Assembly: GCA_014384025.1 (NCBI GenBank)
Contig: JACNGQ010000116.1
Span: forward strand, 1-48,209
Source of the DNA: Planctomycetota bacterium
Lineage (GTDB): Bacteria > Planctomycetota > Phycisphaerae > Sedimentisphaerales > Anaerobacaceae
Direction: 5' to 3'
Length of the DNA: 48,209 nucleotides
Below the pieces are notes generated by a model. It saw nothing but the letters and a program-made list of their open reading frames with translations, made no database searches and had not been told where the DNA came from. The position numbers and the translations under genes were made by a program. Positions 15,489 through 23,951 of the stretch are shown piece by piece; position 1 is the first letter of the stretch, and every line of letters starts with the position of its first letter.

Positions 15489-15950
15489 GTGGATTTAAAT
15501 GGCACCAAGGCTGCGATTAGGGCTTCAATACTCTCCAAACCCCCGGCAGTTGCTGCTTCACAGGGCAATGAGAACCTGCAAAACCCTAAAATCAGAAAAG
15601 TCATTCGCAAACTTATTGCCGAACGAAACACAAGGACCCTTGTGGCCGCTGACAGGGTTATAGGCGAGCTGGAAGAAATAGCATTTGACACCCAAAATTT
15701 TGAAACCAGAAACAGACTCTGAGCTTTGGACATACTCGCAAAGCACACACAGGCATTTAGCCGGGACAGTTATGACGTTCTGGAGTTCCTCACAGCTGGT
15801 GAGAGACTTCGTGTGCTAATCGAATCGGTTCCTTATGCAGACAGATGCTTTTTCGCGGTTTGTACTCTTTTGGGCCCTGAGTATGATGCATATTACTTCA
15901 ACGGGTTTATTGCGAAAGAAATAGCTGCCCCCGAAAAGGAGAGCGCATAG
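15489..15950 (+). pseudogene. Phage terminase small subunit, interrupted by TGA
   Basis: From GTG 15489 the frame contains NLQNPKIRKVIRKLIAERNT, then RTLVAADRVIGELEEIAF. After TGA 15720-15722 it continues in the same frame with ALDILAKHTQAFSRDS. This follows the Terminase_2 pattern (NP.I...I......RT...AD.VL.EL..IAF ... K..AL..L.KH...F). The N-terminal HTH part is poorly conserved and the tail is unusual. A single nonsense codon plus a degraded start make it inactive. It is a prophage remnant close to integrase 1. Confidence 0.55.
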
Positions 15951-16137
15951 TGCTAAGAGAATTAGAATCGGCGGCCCCCAGGGAGCTGCTGATATTTAAG
16001 TCTGCAATTTCCAACCGAAGCGATAGTGAGAAAGTTGGGGCTCAATCCTTCCAAAACAGAGATTATAGCAGAAAGTGAGTATAATAGCGAGCGAGGAGCC
16101 CAAGGGCGTAAATGTCTATTTTGTAAAAGGTTAAACT

Positions 16138-16174
16138 AAATGTCACGTGGTCCTATTGGCTCTTGACAAGTGCA
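16138..16174. repeat. Direct repeat D, copy 2
   Basis: This is the second copy of the 37-base repeat at 11136-11172, six bases before the hicB2 promoter. The gap 15951-16274 otherwise has only a 42-codon frame (from GTG 15950) without recognisable features. Confidence 0.55.
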
Positions 16175-16179
16175 ATAGG

Positions 16180-16208
16180 TTGCATATTTTAAATCAATTT
16201 GTTATAAT
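16180..16208 (+). promoter_or_regulatory. Promoter of hicB2
   Basis: TTGCAT (16180-16185), a 17-base spacer and TATAAT (16203-16208). The sequence is nearly identical to the promoter at 1799-1827, including the spacer. Confidence 0.6.
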
Positions 16209-16274
16209 TATTCCTGTAAGTGTAGGATCAGAGCATTTTCGCTGATATAGCAAAGTACAGAGAAACTGAGGAAT

Positions 16275-16481
16275 ATGAAATTTGTTATCACCCTATTCCA
16301 GAACGAAGATGGCGGGTTTATTGCGGAATGTCCATCTATCCCCGGTTGTGTCAGCCAGGGTAAAACCGAGTCGGAAGCAGAGAGTAATATTTACCAAGCA
16401 ATCAAGGAATGTTTGGAGGTGCGAGAGGCCAAGGGCATACTTCTTATGGTGAGTATCCGCCAGGTCGAGGTTGCCGTCTAA
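16275..16481 (+). CDS. hicB: HicB antitoxin 2
   Basis: A 68-residue protein with MKFVITLFQNEDGGFIAECP then SIPGCVSQGKTESEAESNIY, the HicB fold. AAACTGAGGA lies just upstream of ATG 16275. Its stop overlaps the start of a truncated hicA (TAATG), so it is now an antitoxin without a working toxin. It is clearly diverged from the hicB at 2449 and is not a recent copy. Confidence 0.8.
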   Translation: MKFVITLFQNEDGGFIAECPSIPGCVSQGKTESEAESNIYQAIKECLEVREAKGILLMVSIRQVEVAV

Positions 16482-16561
16482 TGCCACCCGTGCCGGTCTT
16501 GAGGCTCAGAGAGGTTGTGAAAACATTTGAGAAACTTGGAAATCTGACTGATGACTATTGA
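16481..16561 (+). pseudogene. hicA: Truncated HicA
   Basis: The frame reads MPPVPVLRLREVVKTFEKLG and ends six codons later at TGA. This is the normal first helix of a HicA toxin. The catalytic His region and the rest of the domain are gone, replaced after about 16540 by AT-rich sequence containing a CTATTG-like motif also seen as a tandem repeat at 21.5 kb. The break looks like a deletion or insertion junction. Confidence 0.7.
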
Positions 16562-16627
16562 CAATCAGCAACCAACAATAAATAATCGATTTATTGTGGA
16601 CTATAAGATTTGACATCAGTAACAGTA

Positions 16628-17017
16628 ATGAGTAAAAAAATAGAACAAAATTGGTTTTCGCTTGCAGAGTATGATTTGGCGACAGCAAAGGCCATGCTTC
16701 AAACTAAACGTTATCTCTATGTTGCGTTTATGTGTCAACAGGCCATAGAAAAGATACTGAAGGCTTGCTATGTGAAGCGCCTCGCCTCCACACCACCTTA
16801 CACTCACAATCTTCTTCGACTTATCAAGGAATTGACCTTCAAGGGCGAAATGGGTGATGAGATGATGGGGGCGATTGAAGAGTTAAATTCGCACTATATC
16901 GAGTCTCGGTACACAGAGGACATCGAAGAGTTGACAAGGCAACTCACAGAGGTAAAAGCAACAAGTATCTTGGAATCAACAGAGGGAATTTTTCAATGGA
17001 TCAAGGCCAGGCTATAA
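16628..17017 (+). CDS. HEPN-domain protein (module 1)
   Basis: A 129-residue helical protein. ATG 16628 (MSKKIEQNWFSLAEYDLATA) is preferred over a TTG at 16610. The HEPN pattern W...AE.DL..AK.ML...RY..A.F.CQQA.EK.LKA is clear at residues 9-50. It then has PPYTHNLLRLIKEL and SRYTEDIEEL near the end. It is the MNT-associated HEPN type without an RNase Rx4-6H motif. It overlaps the NTase gene by 22 bases. HEPN-MNT pairs behave as toxin-antitoxin modules, but which partner is toxic varies among families. Confidence 0.8.
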   Translation: MSKKIEQNWFSLAEYDLATAKAMLQTKRYLYVAFMCQQAIEKILKACYVKRLASTPPYTHNLLRLIKELTFKGEMGDEMMGAIEELNSHYIESRYTEDIEELTRQLTEVKATSILESTEGIFQWIKARL

Positions 17018-17319
17018 TCCGTGAAAAGGTATTGAGATTCTATAAATCAGTGGAAAAGCTGTTCCCAATAAAGAAGGTCTTTCTTTACGGCTCATACGCT
17101 AAAGGTCTGGCAAATGAACACAGCGACATTGATGTAGCAGTTGTTGTTGATGAAGCTGATCATTCGAAGCGTATCGAGATTACCGCCAAATTATTCCACT
17201 TCGCCTTCGATGTTGATGCGTCAATTGAGCCCAAGTGCATCTTCTGGGATGAATATAACAACTATGACAAAGCCAGCATTTTATCTGAAATTATTAACAC
17301 AGGCGTTGAAATTGCATAA
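16996..17319 (+). CDS. Minimal nucleotidyltransferase (MNT, module 1)
   Basis: A 107-residue protein with VFLYGSYAKGLANEHSDID followed by VAVV (about residues 27-49), the complete GSx10DxD motif of minimal NTases. The third acidic residue may lie in the FAFDVDASIEP strand. It is translationally coupled to the HEPN gene. MntA-type enzymes AMPylate their HEPN partner, and the same is inferred here. Confidence 0.8.
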   Translation: MDQGQAIIREKVLRFYKSVEKLFPIKKVFLYGSYAKGLANEHSDIDVAVVVDEADHSKRIEITAKLFHFAFDVDASIEPKCIFWDEYNNYDKASILSEIINTGVEIA

Positions 17320-17449
17320 AAAGTCCAAATCTATGCCACGGGCCAGCCTTACCGTGGATGAATGCTTAAAAGCCTTGAAGGGATGATCTAAGAATTTAGC
17401 TAATTCATCGTTCGTATTTCTGCTTTTTCCTTTTGCTTTACTCTTTGTG

Positions 17450-17872
17450 CCTTATCCTATCACATCAGTAGATGGATCAATCCCAGGTGCATCCGGTAGT
17501 CCACGCGGCAGCTATTGCATTCGGCTATGTCTTTATGCATCCATTTGATGATGGTAACGGCAGGATTCACAGATTTCTTATACATAACATTCTCGCTCGC
17601 AGAGACTTTACGCCTGACGGCCTTATCTTTCCTATTTCAGCGGCAACGCTGAACAATCTGGATGCTTATGATGTGACCAAACGAGCCATACAGGAAATCA
17701 TTGATATGCCGGATCAGCGGATCGATTTGTTTATCCGTTTCTGCCCGCAGAACGACGGTGTCATCTCACCGAAAAAATGCAAATCTCATTTTTCGGAACT
17801 AACCGATGATGAGATTGAAAAAATGCAGACCACTATTCAAAAAACGTATTATTGAATAACTAAATTATAATC
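17450..17872 (+). pseudogene. Truncated, internally deleted copy of fic1
   Basis: This segment is almost identical to 7507-8139, covering the Fic active-site loop (HPFDDGNGRIHR) and the C-terminus. It lacks about the first 300 residues. It also lost exactly 207 bases (69 codons, in frame) between two TTATGATG copies (7723-7730 and 7930-7937 in the parent). A frame from ATG 17472 could still make a 127-residue Fic fragment with an intact catalytic loop, so activity is not fully excluded. Ten bases of repeat C follow the stop. Confidence 0.85.
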
Positions 17873-17934
17873 GCTATTGATTCAAACGGTTAAAATTCAT
17901 ATTTACATAATATTGGAACCAAACCTTTATTTTT

Positions 17935-18117
17935 TTAAGCTACATGTTTTGCATTTTGTTTTTTTCTCGCATAACATTTTACTCTTTCGAGAAAACCGTT
18001 ATCTCCAACTTCTGTCTTAAATTTGCTGCAATTAATTTTGGCTGGCAAATAAACCACTTGGTCATTAGCTTTTTTAAATTTCATATTCATCTTCAATCCT
18101 TTTTCGTAAGCCTTCAC
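17935..18117 (-). CDS. Short basic hypothetical protein
   Basis: A 60-residue lysine-rich frame from GTG 18117, ending CYARKKQNAKHVA. The frame stays open upstream to about 18195 with more protein-like sequence (ILSRKANYKKTIEKLKKAFL) but no standard start there. It may be a remnant of a longer protein. No family is recognised. Nothing else is seen between the fic remnant and the helicase gene. Confidence 0.35.
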   Translation of the reverse strand: MKAYEKGLKMNMKFKKANDQVVYLPAKINCSKFKTEVGDNGFLERVKCYARKKQNAKHVA

Positions 18118-18234
18118 AGTTTTGCGGCGAACCTTTCGCAGAAAAGCTTTCTTCAGTTTCTCTATCGTTTTCTTATAGTTAGCTTTCCTACTTAATATAG
18201 CAAAAAGGGCTGTTTGGTGTTATGATAGAGCCCA

Positions 18235-19653
18235 ATGAGTGGATTAGAAACACAAAAACAAATATCCCTATCGTTTAATCGAGGGACACTTTTGCTTACA
18301 GGGTTAACTCGTAAGGAGTTACCTGACGCTTGTGGTTCGTGTGTTTGGAGATGGGATACTCGTGTTGGGGCCTGGCGGTGTGATGCAATTCATTATGCTA
18401 CAATTTATAAGGCTTTACTTGAGCGATTTGGGGCGGACTTTTCTGATGAAGTTATGAAACCTGCTTGTGTTTCCTGGCCCAAGATAGAACTGCCGAAACT
18501 AAGGCCGGAGCAGACAGAAGCACTTGCCGCGTGGAGTCAGGCTGGCTGTCGCGGACAGATAATTATGCCGACCGGAACAGGCAAGACTGAGGTGGCACTT
18601 GCGGCAATGGCTCGGACGAAAACAGCGACGCTGGTAGTTGCGCCGGTTCGGGATTTGATGTATCAGTGGCACCGGAGGATTTTGCGGGCCTTTGATGTAG
18701 ATGGCGGTATCGTCGGCGATGGCTTGTCTAATATAAAGTCGGTAACAGTTACAACGTATGACAGTGCGTATATTCATATGGCTAAGATGGGAGCTGGTTT
18801 TGGGCTGTTGATCTTTGATGAAGAGCATCATCTACCCGGCAAATTCCGCCGTGAGGCAGCTATTCTGAGTACCGCAACAATGAGGCTTGGATTGACAGCT
18901 ACGCCGCACCGGTCGGATGGTTTACATAAGGATTTGGATTGGCTAATTGGTCATGTTGTTTATGATATGCCATTTAGGGAAGCTAAAGGTTCGACCTTAG
19001 CCGATTTCGATGTTGTGCGTATTCCGGTGGTATTGACTGACAGCGAACAGGCGACGTATGATCAGTGCAGCCGGGTGATTCGGCACTTTATAATCTCACG
19101 TCGCAAGGAACAGTCAGGCTACAAGTGGCAGGATTTATGTAAAGAATCAGGCAAAGACCCACAGGCCCGCAATGCACAGAAAGCTTATTATCTCAAGCAA
19201 TCTATCGAGAATCGTGCCGCTGAAAAGCTGCGGGTGTTGGAAGACATCTTCAGGCTACATAAAGGTCAGCAAATTCTTGTTTTTGCAGGCTCGAATATAA
19301 TGGCAATAGAAGTATCCAGGCGTTTCCTTGTGCCAACGATCCTGTCGCATACCCGCAAACGCGAACGTCTCGCCGTGCTGGATAGTTTTGCTAACGGCAA
19401 ATTTGAGGTTCTTGTTGCCAACCGTGTTCTGGATGAAGGAGTTGATGTGCCTGAAGCGAAAGTGGCTGTTGTTATTGGCGGTCAAGGCTCAACCCGTCAG
19501 GCCAAACAAAGACTCGGCAGGGTTTTGAGAAGAACCGGCAGTGCCAGGGCTACTTTGTATGAAGTAATCTGTGAGAATACCAAGGAAGTTCAACGCAGCC
19601 GAAAGCGACGAAAAAGCGATGCTTACGAGCGAACAATCCATCGTAGACTTTAA
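18235..19653 (+). CDS. XPB/Rad25-type superfamily 2 helicase
   Basis: A 472-residue SF2 helicase. Motif I MPTGTGKTEVA lies at 111-121, motif II DEEHH at 195-199, motif III LTATPHRSDG at 220-229 and motif VI QAKQRLGRVLRR near 425-436. The roughly 85-residue N-terminal region before LRPEQTEAL resembles the damage-recognition domain of XPB. DEEH rather than DEAH or DEAD, and the neighbouring Bax1-like nuclease, both fit the prokaryotic XPB family. It would unwind DNA for nucleotide excision repair or a related process. It overlaps the next gene by 35 bases. Confidence 0.8.
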   Translation: MSGLETQKQISLSFNRGTLLLTGLTRKELPDACGSCVWRWDTRVGAWRCDAIHYATIYKALLERFGADFSDEVMKPACVSWPKIELPKLRPEQTEALAAWSQAGCRGQIIMPTGTGKTEVALAAMARTKTATLVVAPVRDLMYQWHRRILRAFDVDGGIVGDGLSNIKSVTVTTYDSAYIHMAKMGAGFGLLIFDEEHHLPGKFRREAAILSTATMRLGLTATPHRSDGLHKDLDWLIGHVVYDMPFREAKGSTLADFDVVRIPVVLTDSEQATYDQCSRVIRHFIISRRKEQSGYKWQDLCKESGKDPQARNAQKAYYLKQSIENRAAEKLRVLEDIFRLHKGQQILVFAGSNIMAIEVSRRFLVPTILSHTRKRERLAVLDSFANGKFEVLVANRVLDEGVDVPEAKVAVVIGGQGSTRQAKQRLGRVLRRTGSARATLYEVICENTKEVQRSRKRRKSDAYERTIHRRL

Positions 19654-20836
19654 GGCCGGACGGGCCATTCCCGACCGCCTGAGGCGGAGTACGCATCGGC
19701 ATTATACCGAATATGCCGAGAAGATGCTCTCTGTGTACAGCAATGGTGTGGGCCAACAGCGGCGCCAGTTGCACCGCCAGGTTGAATCCCTTTTTGCAGA
19801 TGAGCCTGATTGTCCCATTCGTCGAATTCAGGCTTTTTGCAAGCTGCTGGATGACACAAGTGTTTATCAAACTGACCCTGATGGTAAAGCGGCAAAACTT
19901 CGGTTGCAGGTTTTCACTGAAGCCGGCCGTTTCCACCCGCTTGTTGAACAGCCGGATCAGCTTTTTGAACATGATGAAAAAAGGATAAAGCAGGAGCTTT
20001 CAAACAAGCTCGGCCTGCCGTGGGACCAGATTGAACAGAGTCTGTATTCAGACGTGATAGCTTACCAACGGCTGGAACGCTTTGATGGATATCCCAATTC
20101 CTCAGCTTTACTGTCTCGATATAATGTGGCTCAGCTTCAGGCATGTCTTTACAGGGCTGAGAATATGATTGTATCAACAACGGATGATTTCAAAACCATA
20201 CTCCGTTACGCCAAGTTAGCTCACCTTTTGCACGATATAGTATGTTCAGGTCCTTCGAAATACAGGATTACTTTTTCAGGGCCGGCCTCGGTATTGCATG
20301 AGACTCGTCGATATGGCGTAAATTTTGCCAGGTTTCTACCGGCGTTGCTGGCCTGTAAAGGCTGGAAAATGACTGCATTGGTTAAAACTCCATGGAACCG
20401 GTCTGCAAAACTTGTTATTTCCGACAAAAACGGTTTCACCAGCCATTTGCCTTCACCAGATGAGTTCGACTCAACTCTGGAAGAATCCTTTGCTAAGAAA
20501 TTCGGCTCTGAACGTAACGGCTGGCAGTTGATTCGTGAAGGCCGGATTTTACATGACCATCAAAAAACTTTTGTTCCTGATTTTACTTTCCGTCATAAAA
20601 ACGGCACCGAGGTACTTTTAGAAATCGTTGGTTTCTGGACACCGGAATATCTGGCACACAGACGAGAAACCTTGCAACAATTTCGACATAACAGGATTAT
20701 AATTGCAGTGCCGGAAAAAACCCTGCGGGAAGGAGCAAACATCGGGGAAAATGTACTGGTTTATAAAACAGTATTAAAACTATCACCTTTAATGGAAGCC
20801 CTGGAGAGAATCCGAAGCGAAAACACAACAACTTAA
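19619..20836 (+). CDS. Bax1-like (DUF790) nuclease, XPB partner
   Basis: A 405-residue protein from ATG 19619 (MLTSEQSIVDFKAGRAIPDR). An in-frame start at 19571 would overlap the helicase much more. The N-terminus matches DUF790/Bax1. The C-terminal region has FVPDFTFRHKNGTEVLLEIV followed by GFWTPEYL. This is the PD-(D/E)xK nuclease core, with Asp in PDF, Glu in LLEI and a W/Y-rich conserved segment. In archaea Bax1 is the nuclease that works with XPB helicase. The 35-base overlap indicates coupled synthesis of the complex. Confidence 0.78.
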   Translation: MLTSEQSIVDFKAGRAIPDRLRRSTHRHYTEYAEKMLSVYSNGVGQQRRQLHRQVESLFADEPDCPIRRIQAFCKLLDDTSVYQTDPDGKAAKLRLQVFTEAGRFHPLVEQPDQLFEHDEKRIKQELSNKLGLPWDQIEQSLYSDVIAYQRLERFDGYPNSSALLSRYNVAQLQACLYRAENMIVSTTDDFKTILRYAKLAHLLHDIVCSGPSKYRITFSGPASVLHETRRYGVNFARFLPALLACKGWKMTALVKTPWNRSAKLVISDKNGFTSHLPSPDEFDSTLEESFAKKFGSERNGWQLIREGRILHDHQKTFVPDFTFRHKNGTEVLLEIVGFWTPEYLAHRRETLQQFRHNRIIIAVPEKTLREGANIGENVLVYKTVLKLSPLMEALERIRSENTTT

Positions 20837-20841
20837 ATATT

Positions 20842-21060
20842 TTACCTTATACCAAGTTGGTAGCGCATCTCACTAAAGTTAGGTGACTCCATAAAAGCTT
20901 GGACTTCCTTTGCAATGAATGGGTCGCGTTTATCTTCTTTCCGTACGCGTTGTATCTCATTACGGATTCGTGGTTTTTCTTCTTGGCAACTGTTCTCCAC
21001 CATTTCTTGGGTAAGTTCTCTTTTAGCTTCGGCTATTCGACCACTGTGGCCTAACGATGA
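20842..21060 (-). pseudogene. C-terminal protein fragment of unknown family
   Basis: Directly after the DUF2442 stop the same minus-strand frame stays open for 72 codons (SGRIAEAKRELTQEMVENSC, then EIQRVRKEDKRDPFIAKEVQ, ending SEMRYQLGIR). The composition is clearly protein-like, but no ATG or GTG precedes the conserved-looking part. It is probably the tail of a gene whose 5' end was lost where the DUF2442 gene now ends. I do not recognise the family. Confidence 0.4.
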
Positions 21061-21306
21061 TTATGCAGAGATTTTAACATTATCATGTAGAAACTCAGGC
21101 GCTAAATCCACACCATTTTCCCAGACAATAGTCTCTAACATAGGGTCAACTTTAAATGACTTGAAAAGATTCTTGTCTTTTAGAGGCCCAAAGATTTCCC
21201 CAGTTAATTCATATTCTAAATCAACTTCTCCTTCGATGCTGTCATTGAACTTAATCCAAATAACATAATCATGTAAATATTTTGCCTCTTTAACATGTAA
21301 AATCAT
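21061..21306 (-). CDS. DUF2442 protein
   Basis: An 81-residue protein from ATG 21306 with GGAG about nine bases upstream. It reads MILHVKEAKYLHDYVIWIKF, then EGEVDLEYELTGEIFGPLKD and VDPMLETIVWENGVDLAPEF. This is a near-textbook DUF2442 domain (W.NG.D..PE.L). These small proteins usually pair with DUF4160, which is present here as a broken gene ending four bases upstream. The pair is thought to be a toxin-antitoxin type module, but its activity is not established. Confidence 0.8.
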   Translation of the reverse strand: MILHVKEAKYLHDYVIWIKFNDSIEGEVDLEYELTGEIFGPLKDKNLFKSFKVDPMLETIVWENGVDLAPEFLHDNVKISA

Positions 21307-21310
21307 AATC

Positions 21311-21420
21311 TTACTCCAAAGGATTAATTGCAAACAGAGCTTTTTTCTGTTCAGCCAGTTCCTAGTTTGTTAATAACTCATCTTTATGTAGTTTACTATC
21401 ATAAAGTAAGCTGCCTTAGC
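21311..21420 (-). pseudogene. DUF4160 remnant
   Basis: The minus-strand frame reads SKLHKDELLTN, stop (TAG, complement of 21362-21364), ELAEQKKALFAINPLE, stop. DUF4160 proteins end L..W..LHR.ELL.NWELA......I.PL, so TAG replaces the conserved Trp. Upstream sequence is degraded and no N-terminus is found. It would have been the partner of the intact DUF2442 gene. Confidence 0.6.
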
Positions 21421-21678
21421 GATAAAGTCATCTGATTTTGGTTTGCATCTTTGTTTGCACGGAGACAAGTTTATCGCTTTGTGCCACCGGTATATTTACA
21501 TTGACTATTGACTATTGACTATTGATAATTGATTACTGATAATTAAAACCGAGCATCGAATATGGAAAATCAAGAATCGGGCAATAAATATGCCGGGGGG
21601 CATGAATGTGATTAATTCCGAGAGTTGGGGTTGAACCCCAATCGCCGAATTTTATAACAGAGCGCACAATAAGCAGCT
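21421..21678. repeat. Repeat-rich gap before recQ
   Basis: The 20-base sequence at 21463-21482 recurs exactly at 29672-29691. Three tandem ACTATTG units (21504-21524) are followed by degenerate ones. TTGGGGTT (21625-21632) and AACCCCAA (21634-21641) form an 8-base inverted repeat with a one-base centre, 38 bases before the recQ start, and could be an operator or hairpin. Confidence 0.5.
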
Positions 21679-23853
21679 ATGATGGAAAACATTCAAAAGG
21701 CGTTGAGTAAGTATTGGGGCTATGATGGTTTCCTGCCGTTGCAAAAGCAAGCTATGGAGTGTATCACTCGCCGACAGGATTCGATTGTGGTGCTGCCAAC
21801 CGGTGGCGGCAAATCACTTTGTTTTCAGGCCCCGGCCGTGACTATGCCGGGACTTGCTGTTGTGGTATCGCCTCTTATATCTTTGATGAAGGACCAGGTT
21901 GACGCATTAACAGAATGCGGTGTTTCCGCAATGAGGATTGACAGTTCCATGTCTGTAAGTGAACGCGATAATGTTATTGCCAGAATCAATGAGCAAACGC
22001 TGAAACTGCTGTACCTGTCTCCTGAGCGGTTTTTGTCTGACGGCTTCGTTGATTTTCTTAAAAAAACGAAGCTGTCCTTTATCGCTGTTGATGAAGCTCA
22101 CTGTGTCAGTATGTGGGGCCATGATTTTCGGCCGGAGTATCGTCAACTGGGGTCATTAAAGCAGATTTTCCCTGACGTTACCATTGCGGCTTACACTGCT
22201 ACCGCTACTGAACACGTTCGCAACGACATTGCCGAGCAGTTGCGACTCAAAAACCCTCAAATGCTAATCGGCTCATTCGACAGGCCAAATCTGGTCTATA
22301 AAGTTCGGCCAAGAAAAACGATACTAAAACAGGTCTGTGCCGTACTTGACCGCCACAAAGGCGAGTCCGGCATTATCTACTGCATCCGGCGCAAAGACGT
22401 CGATTCCATGTGTGCTCAACTGGCCGCTAAAGGCTATAGTGTCGTACCATACCACGCTGGTATGACAGATGAAGACCGCAAAAAAAATCAGGAACAATTC
22501 ATCAATGAAAAGGTCGATACCATTGTAGCGACAATTGCTTTTGGCATGGGTATCGACAAATCTAATGTTCGTTATGTCATTCACACCGGTATGCCCAAAT
22601 CTCTTGAGCACTATCAGCAGGAAAGCGGCCGGGCAGGCCGGGATGGACTTGAAGCCGAATGTTGCCTGTTCTATTCAGGTGGTGATTACGGCATCTGGAA
22701 AAGCTTAATGAGAGATATGCCTGCAGAGGCCCGGAAGATTGCCATGATTAAACTTAGCGGAATCTATAGCTACTGTACCGGCGGGGTATGCAGACATAAG
22801 GCGATTCTTCGTTACTTCGGCCAGGACCTCAACAAGGATAACTGCACCGCCTGTGACATGTGTCTTGGCGAATTGGATTGTATAGATGACTTATTAGTAA
22901 CCGCTCAGAAAATCCTGTCCTGCATAGCTCGTCTTGACCAGCGATTTGGCGGCACCTATACCGCCCTGGTATTGACCGGCTCAGAAGATAAGCGAATAAT
23001 AGAAAACAACCATGACAAGCTAAGTACCTATGGCTTACTTAGCGACTACTCGAAACATATCGTACATGACTGGATTGAACAGCTTGCAGGTCAGGATTAC
23101 ATCGAAAAAAGCGGCGAATACAATGTGCTGAACATAACAGAGAAAGGCTGGCGTGTTCTAAAGGGAACAGAGACGCCCCGGCTGCTGAAACCGGTAGAAA
23201 GACCCGTTAAAGCATCCAAGATTGTTACGGATTCATGGGAAGGTGTTGATAAAGGCCTATTTGAAGCTTTACGAAAATTACGAGCAACAATTGCAAGCAA
23301 AAAGAAAGTGCCTGCTTATGTAGTCTTTGGCGATACAACGCTGAGAGACATAGCCAGACGAAGGCCTTCCACTCTTGATGGTTTTCTCGGAGTCAAAGGC
23401 GTGGGTGAGGCAAAATGCAAACAATATGGCGAAGTTGTCCTTGCAGCCATTAAAGATTACTGCCAGACAAATTCGTTGGAGATGGATGTTGGAGCAACTT
23501 CAGAAACAACCTCTTTCGACCCCCCAACAGGTGAGCCCCAAAAAGGTTTGAAGCTGAGCAAAGCAAGACAGCTTGCCTTTGATATGTTTGAGCAGAAACT
23601 TTCTATTGAGGAAGTGGCAAAGTCTGTTAATCGAGCGGAATCAACAACAATCCAATATCTGGTCGAATACATTAAGCGAGAGAATATCAATAAGCCGTAT
23701 CCCTGGGTAGATGAGCAAACTTTTGGTCGTATTATCGATGCCATGAAACAGGTCGGTAGCGGTCGGATGAAGCCCATCTTTGATTTACTAAACGGCGAAA
23801 TAGATTACAATCAGATACGGATCAGCGTTGCGTGTCTTTGTAACAATGGTTAG
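21679..23853 (+). CDS. recQ: RecQ-family ATP-dependent DNA helicase
   Basis: A 724-residue protein. The Q-motif region is at about 14-25, Walker A VLPTGGGKSLC at 38-48, DEAHC at 138-142 and QESGRAGRDG near 313-322. The RecQ zinc-binding cysteines follow (GVCRHKAIL and CTACDMCLG, about 370-400). An RQC-like winged helix comes next. An HRDC domain (about 515-600: DTTLRDIARRRPSTLDGFLG, then VKGVGEAK) precedes a C-terminal HTH_40 (FDMFEQKLSIEEVAKSVNRA, about 635-655). This is the long RecQ form. ATG 21679 is followed by a second ATG, and no clear ribosome-binding site is seen. Confidence 0.92.
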   Translation: MMENIQKALSKYWGYDGFLPLQKQAMECITRRQDSIVVLPTGGGKSLCFQAPAVTMPGLAVVVSPLISLMKDQVDALTECGVSAMRIDSSMSVSERDNVIARINEQTLKLLYLSPERFLSDGFVDFLKKTKLSFIAVDEAHCVSMWGHDFRPEYRQLGSLKQIFPDVTIAAYTATATEHVRNDIAEQLRLKNPQMLIGSFDRPNLVYKVRPRKTILKQVCAVLDRHKGESGIIYCIRRKDVDSMCAQLAAKGYSVVPYHAGMTDEDRKKNQEQFINEKVDTIVATIAFGMGIDKSNVRYVIHTGMPKSLEHYQQESGRAGRDGLEAECCLFYSGGDYGIWKSLMRDMPAEARKIAMIKLSGIYSYCTGGVCRHKAILRYFGQDLNKDNCTACDMCLGELDCIDDLLVTAQKILSCIARLDQRFGGTYTALVLTGSEDKRIIENNHDKLSTYGLLSDYSKHIVHDWIEQLAGQDYIEKSGEYNVLNITEKGWRVLKGTETPRLLKPVERPVKASKIVTDSWEGVDKGLFEALRKLRATIASKKKVPAYVVFGDTTLRDIARRRPSTLDGFLGVKGVGEAKCKQYGEVVLAAIKDYCQTNSLEMDVGATSETTSFDPPTGEPQKGLKLSKARQLAFDMFEQKLSIEEVAKSVNRAESTTIQYLVEYIKRENINKPYPWVDEQTFGRIIDAMKQVGSGRMKPIFDLLNGEIDYNQIRISVACLCNNG

Positions 23854-23951
23854 AATCCATTTCTTTCAGGTAGTTGGAAAATAATTTAGAGTTAAGCATG
23901 CATTCACGAAGAGATGAGAGTACGATTAATTTTATAATAAGGATTTGACGG

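Noticed and set aside
1903-15950. Several in-frame TAG and TGA codons hinting at stop-codon reassignment
   Set aside because: Long intact genes throughout the window use all three stop codons as normal ends, and the interrupted genes are accessory ones. Ordinary decay explains them.
3307-17872. Integron-type cassette array with attC sites
   Set aside because: The modules are framed by repeats, but the repeats differ from each other and I see no consistent pairs of attC core sites (GTTRRRY/RYYYAAC) between genes. No integron integrase is present. An isolated GTTAGGC at 13766 lies at the integrase stop.
21504-21524. Three tandem ACTATTG units considered as a CRISPR or iteron array
   Set aside because: The units are only seven bases, contiguous and without spacers. 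No replication or Cas genes are nearby.
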